A stretch of DNA of 30,767 nt from Nitrosomonas sp. UBA6494 (GTDB lineage Bacteria; Pseudomonadota; Gammaproteobacteria; Burkholderiales; Nitrosomonadaceae), in NCBI GenBank assembly GCA_002435335.1, contig DJMI01000091.1, positions 12,515-43,281 of the forward strand, in the 5' to 3' direction. Numbering within the stretch: the stretch's first letter is position 1; every line of letters starts with the position of its first letter. The notes beneath the pieces were generated by a model. It made no database searches and was not told the DNA's origin. It saw only the letters and a list, made by a program, of their open reading frames with translations. The translations under genes were made by a program, and so were the position numbers. Positions 23,226-30,767 of the stretch are shown piece by piece.

Positions 23226-25082
23226 CTACTCTTCCAACGCGGACGCCAATTCCAACCAACTCTCTTCCAGTTCGGCAATCTTTTTCTGAAGAGCGGCATG
23301 AATTTCGCTCAATTGATCCACCTGTTCTCGGGAACAATTCACATACGTTGCTGGATCCGCTAATTTACAACTAGCTACTTCCAATTCCTTTTGCGCGACT
23401 GTCAGCGCTGCTTCAAGCTTAACTTGTTTGGAAAGCAGAGCTTTTTTATTCGATTTGATCGCGACCGGAGATTTCACCTGTTGATGCGAAGGCGGTTGTG
23501 CTTGTGCTGTTTCGCGAGCGTTGCGAGCTTCTAGCCATTTCTTGTAATCCTCCAAATCGCCGTCAAGCGACTGCACTTTGCCATCAGCAACCAGCCATAG
23601 ATCGTCGACCACCGCACGTACCAGACTCCGATCATGCGATACCAGAACCACTGCGCCAGCATAGGCCTCCAGCGCCAATGTCAAAGCATCTCGCATATCC
23701 AGATCCAAATGATTGGTCGGTTCGTCCAACAACAAAACATGCGGTTTTTGCCAGGCCAAAAGTGCCAATGCCAAACGACTTTTTTCTCCTCCGGAAAAAC
23801 TTGCCACCGCACGATTCTCAGCATCTCCTCCTAAACCGAACCGCCCCAGAAAACTGCGCAATTCCAATTCGGTCTGCTTTGGCGCCAAATGTTGCAAATG
23901 CTGCAGCGGTGTCGATTTTCCATCCAGATTCTCGAGTTGATGCTGTGCAAAATAACCGATTCGGACATTCTGCGCCCACTCCAAAGTGCCGGAATCGGGT
24001 TTGATATCACCGTTTAATAATTTTATCAAAGTCGATTTCCCGGCACCGTTCGGCCCCAACAAAGCAATACGGCTGCCCGCTTGTAGAGTAAGATGCACCT
24101 CTCGAAACAGAGAAGTACCGTTATAGCCGAAACTTAAATTCTTAACCCGCAACAACACATCGGGGCAATTTTCAGGTGCTTCGATTCGCAATTCGAAACT
24201 GCCGCTCTCGACATGCAGCGGTGTTAAGCGCGTCAGGCGTTCCAGTGCTTTGATACGGCTTTGCGCTTGCTTGGCTTTGGTCGCTTTGGCGCGAAATCGC
24301 CGCACAAAATCTTCCATGTGAGCAATCCGTTTCTGTTGCTGTTGCACCGCCTGAGCATGCTGCTGCAGCCGTTCTGCACGCGCTCGTTCAAAATCATCGT
24401 AATTGCCGCTGTAAGTATCGATCTTGCGATTGCTAATGTGAGCGATGCGTGTAGTGCATGCGTTGAGAAACTCGCGATCATGTGACACCACAATCAGGCT
24501 ACCCGGATAGTTTGCCAAATATTGCTCCAACCACAAAATAGCTTCCAAATCCAGGTGATTGGTCGGCTCATCCAACAACAACAGATCAGCACGATGCATC
24601 AATGCGCGAGCCAAATTAAGTCGCATGCGCCATCCACCGGAAAATTGATTAACCGGCTTTTCCAGTTCGGCATTGCAAAATCCGAGTCCGCTCAACAATT
24701 GCGCTGCCCTTGCCTTGGCAGTATAACCACCTATTGCTTCAAAGCGATGTTGTGCTTCAAACCAAGCGGTATCATGCTCGGTTCGCGTCAAAACGTTTTC
24801 CAATTGCCGTAACTCGGCATCGCCATCCAGTACAAATTCGACAGTCGGTTGATCGGAATTGACTATCTCCTGTTCTACGGCGGCAATTGTTTTTCCGGAT
24901 TGAAAATTGATTTCACCGCCATCGGGTTTAATAACGCCACGAATCAAGCGGAATAATGTCGATTTTCCACAGCCGTTGTTACCGACCAAACCGACGCGCT
25001 GGTTGCTGAAAATCTGTAAATCGCAGTTTTCCAATAATGGGGTACCATGCTGCAAATAAGTTACAGATTTTACGTTCAACAT
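23226..25082 (-). CDS. ABC-F ATPase, YheS-like
   Basis: Soluble protein with two ABC cassettes and no membrane domain, 618 residues. Walker A of cassette 1 is GNNGCGKST (34-42) and of cassette 2 GPNGAGKST; signatures are FSGGWRMRL and FSGGEKSRL; both Walker B motifs are LLDEPTNHLD. The inter-domain linker is rich in Arg/Lys/Gln (RFRAKATKAKQAQSRIKALER), as in ribosome-associated ABC-F factors, and a C-terminal coiled coil follows. The N-terminus and length point to the YheS subgroup, thought to act on the ribosomal E site. ATG at 25080-25082, 51 bp after the copper chaperone gene on the same strand. Confidence 0.9.
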   Translation of the reverse strand: MLNVKSVTYLQHGTPLLENCDLQIFSNQRVGLVGNNGCGKSTLFRLIRGVIKPDGGEINFQSGKTIAAVEQEIVNSDQPTVEFVLDGDAELRQLENVLTRTEHDTAWFEAQHRFEAIGGYTAKARAAQLLSGLGFCNAELEKPVNQFSGGWRMRLNLARALMHRADLLLLDEPTNHLDLEAILWLEQYLANYPGSLIVVSHDREFLNACTTRIAHISNRKIDTYSGNYDDFERARAERLQQHAQAVQQQQKRIAHMEDFVRRFRAKATKAKQAQSRIKALERLTRLTPLHVESGSFELRIEAPENCPDVLLRVKNLSFGYNGTSLFREVHLTLQAGSRIALLGPNGAGKSTLIKLLNGDIKPDSGTLEWAQNVRIGYFAQHQLENLDGKSTPLQHLQHLAPKQTELELRSFLGRFGLGGDAENRAVASFSGGEKSRLALALLAWQKPHVLLLDEPTNHLDLDMRDALTLALEAYAGAVVLVSHDRSLVRAVVDDLWLVADGKVQSLDGDLEDYKKWLEARNARETAQAQPPSHQQVKSPVAIKSNKKALLSKQVKLEAALTVAQKELEVASCKLADPATYVNCSREQVDQLSEIHAALQKKIAELEESWLELASALEE

Positions 25083-25133
25083 GGTTCTGCAATAAATATA
25101 CTGGAAGAAGGATGATTAAAAGCGCAAAACCAA

Positions 25134-25343
25134 TCAATCGACGACCTCAAATCCTGCGTCGATAATCGCCGCTTCGAGCTGAGATAGGGTGGTTTTAGCG
25201 GGATCGAATTGAATGATCGCTTGTGGTGGTTCCAATGACGCTTCTACCGCAATCACACCGTTTTGATTCTTCAGAACAGTCTTAATGCTATTGACACAAC
25301 CCATGCAAGTCATGCCTTTGATTTTAATCGTGGTTGTTTGCAT
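25134..25343 (-). CDS. copZ: Copper chaperone with heavy-metal-associated domain (CopZ-like)
   Basis: A 69-residue single HMA domain. The metal site is GMTCMGC (CxxC), followed by VNSIKTVL and the typical ferredoxin-like beta-alpha strands. It would carry Cu(I) in the cytoplasm and hand it to the HMA domains of CopA, whose gene ends only 10 bp upstream, so the two are surely co-transcribed. The ribosome binding site is weak. Confidence 0.9.
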   Translation of the reverse strand: MQTTTIKIKGMTCMGCVNSIKTVLKNQNGVIAVEASLEPPQAIIQFDPAKTTLSQLEAAIIDAGFEVVD

Positions 25344-25353
25344 CTTAGTTTCT

Positions 25354-27756
25354 TTAGTGATTTGCTTGCCAACGCTTTAATAATAATGAATTGCCGACAA
25401 CCGAAACGGAGCTCATCGCCATTGCTGCTCCCGCAATTACCGGATTCAGCATCCCGATAGCTGCCAGCGGAATACCTAGGATATTATAAACAAAAGCAAA
25501 GAACAGGTTCTGACGGATTTTCTTCAGCGTCGCTCGAGAAAGCGATATGGCATCGGCGACACTCATCAAATCATTGCGAATCAATGTAATATCGGCAGCC
25601 TCAATTGCCACGTCCGAACCAGCGCCAATAGCAAAACTGACATCGGCTGCTGCCAATGCCGGCGCATCGTTGATACCGTCGCCGACCATGGCGGTAAATT
25701 GCCCGTCGGCCTTGATTCGCATAACTTCCGCCGCCTTATCCTGCGGCAGCACTTCTGCACGATACTGTTTGATGCCGGTGCGTTTAGCGATTGCTGCCGC
25801 AGTAGCTTGATTGTCGCCAGTCAACATGACCACATTAATACCCATTGCCTGCAGTCGTTCAATGGCTTTGATCGAAGTATCCCGTAAGCGATCCGCGATA
25901 GCGATGCAACCGAGCCATTGAGTTGTCTTATCGGAAGCGACGCAAGCAATCCCCACTACCGTTTTTCCTTCTGATTGAAAGCGGATGATCGTATCCTCGT
26001 CGACGGCGATGCCTTGTTGCACCAAAAACTTCGGCGAACCAAGCAAATAAGCTTTCTCGTTGATATTTGCCGAGATGCCGCTACCAGTAATCGCGGCAAA
26101 ATCACGAATCGATAGCAACGATAGCTGCTTGCTTTGCGCGTAATCCAAAATCGCGCGCGCTAAAGGATGCTCGGAGCCTTGTTCTAGCGAAGCGGCGATT
26201 TGCGACAAATCCGCTTCGGTGATTGCAGGCGCGGGTGCAATGTCCGTCACCGCCGGTTTTCCCTCGGTCAATGTGCCTGTTTTGTCGACGATCAACGTTT
26301 GAATTTTTTCGGCATGTTCCAATGCCGCCGCATTTTTTACCAATACTCCCACTTGCGCACCACGCCCGGTACCAACCATGATCGCCGTGGGCGTCGCCAA
26401 TCCGAGCGCGCATGGGCAAGCGATCACCAATACCGCAACAGCATTAATCAACGCTGTCACAAAATCACCAGCAAGCCACCAGGTAATACCCAATGTCAGC
26501 AAACTGACAATGACGACAACCGGCACAAAGATACCTGAGATGGTATCGGCCATGCGCTGAATCGGTGCTTTGGAGCCTTGCGCTTCTTCAACCAAACGAA
26601 TGATCGCGGCAAGCTGAGTCTGTGCACCGACACCGGTTGCTCGACATTTCAGCAATCCTTGCTGATTCAGTGTTGCGGCAAAAACTTTTACTCCCGGCTG
26701 CTTACTGATAGGCAAGCTCTCGCCGGTCAGCATTGATTCGTTAACACTCGATGTTCCTTCAACAACAACCCCATCTACCGGCAAGTTTTCACCAGGGCGA
26801 ACTAAGAAAATGTCACCCGCATGTAAGCTATTGGCGGGTATCTCTACCACCTCACCGTCGCGTTCAACACGGGCAGTTTTCGGTTGCAGTCGAATCAGCG
26901 CTTCGATAGCTTCAGATGTTTTGCCTTTGGCGCGCGCTTCCATCAACTTACCGAGCAACACTAATGTAATAATGGCTGCACTGGCTTCAAAATAGACGTG
27001 TTGCTGCAGAGAAAATACGGTTACGGCAACACTAAAAAAATAAGCCATACTGGTACCCAATGCGATTAGCACATCCATGTTCGCACTGCCGCCACGCAGC
27101 GAATGCCATCCGCCGATATAAAAACGACGTCCGATCCAGAATTGCACCGGCGTGGCCAATAACCATTGCAGCCAATGCGGCAGCATATCCATATCATGTC
27201 CAGCAAACATTGCCCCCATTTGTAAAACCAATGGAAGCGTCAATAATGCCGAAATCCAGAATAACCTTAGCTCTGTTTGATAAGCAATCTGTCGCCGAGC
27301 TTTCTGTTCGGCGTGACTGGATTCGCTGATTTCATTGGCGTCATAGCCCGAATCGACTACCGCAGCAATCAAGTCGTCGATACCCACCAACCCGGGTATG
27401 AAGCTGACTCTGGCGGTTTCTGTGGCAAAATTAACTGTCGCAGTAACACCTGGCAGTTTGTTCAATGCTTTTTCGATATGATTAGCGCACGCCGCGCAAG
27501 TCATGTTACGCAATTGTAGCTGTACCGTCTGCGGAGCGATGTGAAAGCCGGCCTTTTCAACCGCATTGATCAACATGTCCGTATTAATTTTGGTTGCGTC
27601 GTAATTGATATGCGCTTTTTCATTGGCAAAATTGACCGTCGCTTCAACGCCAGAAAGCTTGTTAAGATTCTTCTCAATTCTCAGCGCGCAAGCTGCGCAG
27701 GTCATACCATCGATCTGCAATTCGATCTGTTTCAGCGACGACGAATCCAAGTTCAC
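25354..27756 (-). CDS. copA: Cu+-exporting P1B-type ATPase CopA
   Basis: Copper-efflux ATPase of the inner membrane, 800 residues. Two N-terminal HMA domains have MTCAAC sites (C20/C23 and C87/C90). The transport site CPC is at 447-449, the actuator TGES at 344-347, the phosphorylated D491 in DKTGTLTEG, HP at 530-531, and the hinge is GDGINDAP; the last helix contains the MSS element of Cu+ pumps. All catalytic residues are intact. The start is a GTG at 27754-27756 with a purine run (GGTAGGGG) very close, and a TTG two codons later is a possible alternative. It begins 14 bp after the stop of the upstream secreted His-rich protein gene. No CueR-type operator was recognised. Confidence 0.95.
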   Translation of the reverse strand: MNLDSSSLKQIELQIDGMTCAACALRIEKNLNKLSGVEATVNFANEKAHINYDATKINTDMLINAVEKAGFHIAPQTVQLQLRNMTCAACANHIEKALNKLPGVTATVNFATETARVSFIPGLVGIDDLIAAVVDSGYDANEISESSHAEQKARRQIAYQTELRLFWISALLTLPLVLQMGAMFAGHDMDMLPHWLQWLLATPVQFWIGRRFYIGGWHSLRGGSANMDVLIALGTSMAYFFSVAVTVFSLQQHVYFEASAAIITLVLLGKLMEARAKGKTSEAIEALIRLQPKTARVERDGEVVEIPANSLHAGDIFLVRPGENLPVDGVVVEGTSSVNESMLTGESLPISKQPGVKVFAATLNQQGLLKCRATGVGAQTQLAAIIRLVEEAQGSKAPIQRMADTISGIFVPVVVIVSLLTLGITWWLAGDFVTALINAVAVLVIACPCALGLATPTAIMVGTGRGAQVGVLVKNAAALEHAEKIQTLIVDKTGTLTEGKPAVTDIAPAPAITEADLSQIAASLEQGSEHPLARAILDYAQSKQLSLLSIRDFAAITGSGISANINEKAYLLGSPKFLVQQGIAVDEDTIIRFQSEGKTVVGIACVASDKTTQWLGCIAIADRLRDTSIKAIERLQAMGINVVMLTGDNQATAAAIAKRTGIKQYRAEVLPQDKAAEVMRIKADGQFTAMVGDGINDAPALAAADVSFAIGAGSDVAIEAADITLIRNDLMSVADAISLSRATLKKIRQNLFFAFVYNILGIPLAAIGMLNPVIAGAAMAMSSVSVVGNSLLLKRWQANH

Positions 27757-27770
27757 CCCCTACCCGAATA

Positions 27771-28382
27771 TTATGGTACGGCTTGGCGATCGAGCACTAG
27801 CACACCATCCACCCATTTCACCCGATCACCTTGCTGAAAATTCGTTCCATCAGGTATCGCGATAACAGCTTGTCTACCATCATCCATGGTGACTCCGATT
27901 TGATATGGTTGCGATGGCTGCATTGCATAGCCATCAGGATGGGAGTCATGTGGATGGTGCATATCGCCGGAATGGGGACCGTGCGGTACCTGTCCGATCA
28001 CACCACGTGCTATGGTACCGGCTACGACGCCGCTAACGATCGCGTTCATGTTAGGGACTTGCCCGATTTTGTTGACGAAATCAACGACGCCGCAATTAAT
28101 ACACCCGGACATCGGCGACTGCCGGGGAATGACACCGGCATCGGTGCTTTTGATACTGACACTATTGCGCGGCGGCGGAATGGCAGTACCGATGCGCTGC
28201 ACAGCACGTGGTGGCCTGCTATTCAAATCCGGCGGAATACCGGGAGGTTGCGCGGTTACCTGCTGCGGCGGCAGTTGATTTGTGGATTGCGCAAACAAAG
28301 CATTGGCAAAAGTACTGCCAAGCACAATCGCACTAGCAATAATCTGCTGTTTTATACTCAAAGCGGTCAAATGATCGAACAT
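27771..28382 (-). CDS. Secreted His-rich, CxxC-containing glycine-zipper protein
   Basis: Unrecognised 203-residue protein from the ATG at 28380-28382 (an ATG at 28412 would add ten residues). A signal peptide is likely (hydrophobic 13-30, cut near ANALFAQ). It is followed by a Pro-rich linker, SGCINCG with a CxxC at C94/C97, a glycine-zipper-like segment (VSGVVAGTIARGVIG, 116-130), a His-rich stretch with six His (134-148), and a C-terminal domain (YQIGVTMDDGRQ...FQQGDRVKWVDG) like the C-terminus of SlyB/17-kDa-antigen-type proteins. It is encoded immediately upstream of copA on the same strand, so a periplasmic copper-binding role is a reasonable guess, not shown. Confidence 0.75.
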   Translation of the reverse strand: MFDHLTALSIKQQIIASAIVLGSTFANALFAQSTNQLPPQQVTAQPPGIPPDLNSRPPRAVQRIGTAIPPPRNSVSIKSTDAGVIPRQSPMSGCINCGVVDFVNKIGQVPNMNAIVSGVVAGTIARGVIGQVPHGPHSGDMHHPHDSHPDGYAMQPSQPYQIGVTMDDGRQAVIAIPDGTNFQQGDRVKWVDGVLVLDRQAVP

Positions 28383-28443
28383 CGTAGTGCATCTCCCCAG
28401 AAAAGCAGTCATTAAGCGAACATTTTTTAGATTAAACCATACT

Positions 28444-28484
28444 AAAATGAGTTCATTTTGCTTTCCCTTAGTAACGGCACTAAG
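28444..28484. other. Two inverted repeats between tatC and the secreted-protein gene
   Basis: AAAATGA-GT-TCATTTT (28444-28459) and CTTAGT-AACGGC-ACTAAG (28467-28484) are perfect dyads in the 113-bp gap. Neither is followed by a proper T run on either strand. They could end the tat message or act as an operator for the downstream secreted-protein/copA/copZ genes; I cannot tell which. Confidence 0.5.
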
Positions 28485-28495
28485 AGCAATCCCAA

Positions 28496-29278
28496 TTAAT
28501 CCGATTTATCGGGAGAATCTTTCCGCACTCCCGTATCGGGTGATGTGCTCGAGGCATTTTTTTGAGATTCTTTTCCTATCATTATCGAAGCCACAACGAT
28601 TCCCAATTCATAGAGTAAACATAACGGCCCAGCCAGCATGAACTGTGAAATAACATCAGGAGGTGTAAAGATAGCAGCAACAACAAATGCGCCGACGATT
28701 ACGTAAGGGCGAATTTCCTTGAGCTTATCAATGGTAATGACACCGGTTCTGACCAAAATGATAACAAACACCGGTACTTCAAAGGTAAAACCGAACGCCA
28801 TGAACATGGATAATACGAAACTCAAATACTTGCTGATGTCGGTCATTACCGCGACACCTTCCGGCGCAAAATATGTAATAAACTCAAATACCACAGGCAA
28901 TGCCGCAAAATAAGCGAATGCCATGCCTAAGAAAAACAGCAGGCTGCTGCCGATCACCAACGGCAACGCCATACGCTTTTCATGCGAATAAAGACCCGGT
29001 GCGACAAAAGCCCAGATTTGATACAGCGTATACGGCAACGTGATGACAAAAGCCATCATCATGGCCACTTTCATCGGCACAAAAAAAGGCGTTGCCACAT
29101 CGGTCGCAATCATTTGTCCACCTTGCGGCAACTTCTCAAGTAACGGTTGTGCGAGTATGGTGTATAGTTCGCGCGCAAAAAAAGCGCAAGGTAAGAATCC
29201 GATCATCAGCACGCTAATTGCACGAATCATGCGCGCACGCAATTCAACCAAATGTGACAGAAAGGATCCTTCAAGCAT
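28496..29278 (-). CDS. tatC: Sec-independent protein translocase TatC
   Basis: Six-helix membrane protein that recognises twin-arginine signal peptides together with TatB. The 260 residues include the N-terminal FLSHLVELRARMIRA, the YQIWAFVAPGLYSHEKR loop and the periplasmic/late-helix IFTPPDVISQ, all family hallmarks. ATG at 29276-29278, 36 bp after tatB. The C-terminal tail is hydrophilic and Ser/Lys/Asp-rich. Confidence 0.97.
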   Translation of the reverse strand: MLEGSFLSHLVELRARMIRAISVLMIGFLPCAFFARELYTILAQPLLEKLPQGGQMIATDVATPFFVPMKVAMMMAFVITLPYTLYQIWAFVAPGLYSHEKRMALPLVIGSSLLFFLGMAFAYFAALPVVFEFITYFAPEGVAVMTDISKYLSFVLSMFMAFGFTFEVPVFVIILVRTGVITIDKLKEIRPYVIVGAFVVAAIFTPPDVISQFMLAGPLCLLYELGIVVASIMIGKESQKNASSTSPDTGVRKDSPDKSD

Positions 29279-29314
29279 GATGACTATGAATGATTGAATT
29301 GGAAGAAATCATCA

Positions 29315-29731
29315 TCAATGATTTGATTCAGAGTCTGAGCGATGACTTTTTTGTTTATCTTCGGAAGGTGAAGTACTTTGATCCACTGAAACCGGCAATG
29401 AAGATTCGGTTTGTACTTGATGCTCAGATAATACGGAAGATTGATCAATCTCCGTTTTGATCTCATCAGTGGTTGCTTTTAAGCGATCGACACCTTGCCG
29501 CACCGATTCTTCAATAACCTGAGCTGTCTCTTGTACCGAGGTTTGCATTTTCTTCAACTCTTCCATGCGCATTTCATTATGAATATCGATTTTGATGCGA
29601 TACACAAAATTACGACAACGACCATAGAGATGGCCTATAGTACGTGCGACAGAAGGAAGCCGCTCGGGGCCGATAACGATTAAGGCAACCATCGCGATCA
29701 CCAATAATTCCATGAAGCTGATATCAAACAT
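29315..29731 (-). CDS. tatB: Sec-independent protein translocase TatB
   Basis: Single N-terminal transmembrane helix (about 6-21) followed by the conserved GPERLP, an amphipathic helix, and an acidic/Ser-rich tail; 138 residues. MFDISFMELLVIAMVALIV is typical of TatB. ATG preceded by AGGA about 5 nt upstream. A 114-bp gap separates it from tatA. Confidence 0.95.
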   Translation of the reverse strand: MFDISFMELLVIAMVALIVIGPERLPSVARTIGHLYGRCRNFVYRIKIDIHNEMRMEELKKMQTSVQETAQVIEESVRQGVDRLKATTDEIKTEIDQSSVLSEHQVQTESSLPVSVDQSTSPSEDKQKSHRSDSESNH

Positions 29732-29845
29732 ATTATCCTGATGCTGTCTACGGCATGAAGATAATTATCTAACAGACCGTTGAAAAACTATCTGCGTTGC
29801 TGCTGTAGCATTCAAAACAGGCTCAATTCTTTACCGAAAATTCAC

Positions 29846-30121
29846 TTAAGCCTTCGGTTGCGCATTGTCCTTGACTTCCGCTGCCACTGCGGGATTATTT
29901 TCTTTGAATGAACTGTCAAGCGTATCTTTTGTTGTCGACGTTTCTAGTGCAGGATGTGCTGGTACGGCATTATTTTCGTTGTCTGATTCCTTCATGCCTT
30001 CTTTAAAACCCTTTAATGCGCCTCCCAAATCACTGCCGAGATTACGCAATTTTTTGGTGCCAAAAACCAAAACGACAATAATTAACACAACAATCCAATG
30101 CCAAATGCTAAATGTACCCAT
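29846..30121 (-). CDS. tatA: Sec-independent protein translocase TatA
   Basis: Pore-forming Tat subunit of 91 residues. One transmembrane helix (about 5-20, IWHWIVVLIIVVLVFG), the FG-TKKLRNLGSDLGGALKGFKEGM amphipathic helix and an acidic tail. A strong AGGAGGG ribosome binding site precedes the ATG. It lies 25 bp after hinT, the normal betaproteobacterial order. Confidence 0.97.
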   Translation of the reverse strand: MGTFSIWHWIVVLIIVVLVFGTKKLRNLGSDLGGALKGFKEGMKESDNENNAVPAHPALETSTTKDTLDSSFKENNPAVAAEVKDNAQPKA

Positions 30122-30146
30122 TTTTCCCTCCTGTGAAGTTGAACGA

Positions 30147-30497
30147 CTATTCTTGATGAATCATTCCCGGCAAGCGCTGATGACCGCCTATGATATGGAT
30201 ATGCAAATGAAATACTTCCTGCCCGCCAATCCGCCCGGTATTGATGATGGTACGAAATCCTTCGGCACACCCCTGCTCTTTCGCCAATCTAGGCGCCAGA
30301 ATCAACATTCTGCCCAATAGATTCTGGTGATTGTCGTCAACATCCGCCAGAGAATCGACATGCAATTTTGGGATCAGTAAAAAATGCACCGGCGCAGCAG
30401 GGTGAATATCGTGAAAAGCAAGTACGTGCTCGTCTTCATATAATTTATTGGCAGGAATCTCTTTTTTTATAATTTTACAAAAGATACAGTTATCCAT
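30147..30497 (-). CDS. hinT: HIT-family purine nucleoside phosphoramidase HinT
   Basis: Histidine-triad hydrolase of AMP-lysine-type phosphoramidates; 116 residues. The triad is VFHLHIHII (H97, H99, H101), and the N-terminus has CIFCKII, whose cysteines often bind zinc in this family. The ATG at 30495-30497 follows AAAGGA; the gene lies 3 bp after hisE. Confidence 0.96.
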   Translation of the reverse strand: MDNCIFCKIIKKEIPANKLYEDEHVLAFHDIHPAAPVHFLLIPKLHVDSLADVDDNHQNLLGRMLILAPRLAKEQGCAEGFRTIINTGRIGGQEVFHLHIHIIGGHQRLPGMIHQE

Positions 30498-30500
30498 ATG

Positions 30501-30767
30501 TTAATCCTTTGCTCTGGAAGCCTTTTCCTGTATACCGGAAACACCTTCTCGCCTGGCCAATTCTTTCAATACATCATCGGGTGTCAGTCCATGGTAAGAC
30601 AATAATATCAAACAATGAAACCATAAATCGGCAGTTTCATAAATCACTTGATTGGCGTCGCCATCCTTGGATGCCATCAATGTTTCAGCAGATTCTTCAG
30701 CGATCTTCTTCAGTATTTTGTCTTGCCCACCGTGAAACAATTTTGCTACATACGAATTACTTGCATC
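30501..30767 (-). CDS. hisE: Phosphoribosyl-ATP pyrophosphatase HisE (5' end outside the window)
   Basis: Second step of histidine synthesis (PR-ATP to PR-AMP). The visible C-terminal 88 residues include YVAKLFHGGQDKILKKIAEESAET and the metal-binding acidic helix VIYETADLWFHCLILL. The frame is open to the window edge: the codon at 30738-30740 is TTG, a leucine inside the conserved YVAKLF motif and not a start. About 20 N-terminal residues are missing compared with the family (about 107). Confidence 0.94.
   Translation of the reverse strand, partial: DASNSYVAKLFHGGQDKILKKIAEESAETLMASKDGDANQVIYETADLWFHCLILLSYHGLTPDDVLKELARREGVSGIQEKASRAKD

Noticed and set aside
28467..28484. MerR/CueR-type operator for the copper genes
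   Set aside because: The dyad has no matching -35/-10 pair at the long spacing these regulators need, and it does not resemble the known CueR box.
30501..30740. Complete short HisE starting at 30740
   Set aside because: The codon there is TTG for the leucine of the conserved YVAKLF motif, and the frame stays open to the window edge, so the gene is truncated by the window, not short.

Overview
The window looks like chromosomal DNA of a betaproteobacterium, most likely a Nitrosomonas-type ammonia oxidiser. The basis is moderate-to-low G+C, the hisE-hinT-tatA-tatB-tatC order common in Betaproteobacteria, and the overall character of the proteins; the genus is an inference from memory, not a search result. 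The coding density is high. I saw no rRNA, tRNA, insertion sequence, phage gene or CRISPR array.

Region 1 (48-5256, all minus strand). cysM (O-acetylserine sulfhydrylase B) is followed by a tight four-gene operon read from 5256 down to 1048: an acyl-AMP ligase, a Rossmann-fold NAD(P)-dependent epimerase/dehydratase-like protein, a small acyl carrier protein, and a PLP-dependent alpha-oxoamine synthase. This set and gene order match the bacterial sphingolipid (ceramide) locus described in Caulobacter: acyl-ACP synthetase, ceramide reductase, dedicated ACP and serine palmitoyltransferase. The last step, a bacterial ceramide N-acyltransferase, is not in the window. A 361-bp divergent intergenic region (5257-5617) separates the operon from mnmH on the plus strand.

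Region 2 (5618-8602). mnmH (tRNA 2-selenouridine synthase) converges on an unrecognised 620-residue protein. That protein is almost entirely an uninterrupted array of 39 repeats of exactly 14 residues, with [R/K] at position 1, [E/D] at position 5 and mostly Ala at position 8, predicting a very long helix or coiled coil.

Region 3 (8751-23210) is a large flagellar locus. On the minus strand, in transcription order, are fliF-G-H-I-J, fliK, and fliL-M-N-O-P-Q-R, giving the MS ring, C ring, export ATPase complex, hook-length control and export gate. Divergently, on the plus strand, lie a FleS/FlrB-type histidine kinase, a FleR/FlrC-type sigma-54 activator with an intact GAFTGA loop, and fliE. A near-consensus sigma-54 promoter sits just upstream of fliK, so an activator and a plausible target lie in the same window.

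Region 4 (23226-30767, minus strand). A YheS-type ABC-F ATPase gene, a copper chaperone gene (copZ-like), the Cu+ P1B-ATPase gene copA, and a secreted His-rich/CxxC glycine-zipper protein encoded 14 bp upstream of copA form a likely copper-handling group. tatC, tatB, tatA, hinT and the 3' part of hisE (cut by the window edge) finish the window.

Most calls rest on motifs and conserved gene order. The less certain items are the substrates of the sphingolipid-like enzymes, the function of the 14-residue repeat protein, several start codons, and the proposed sigma-70 promoter and hairpins.
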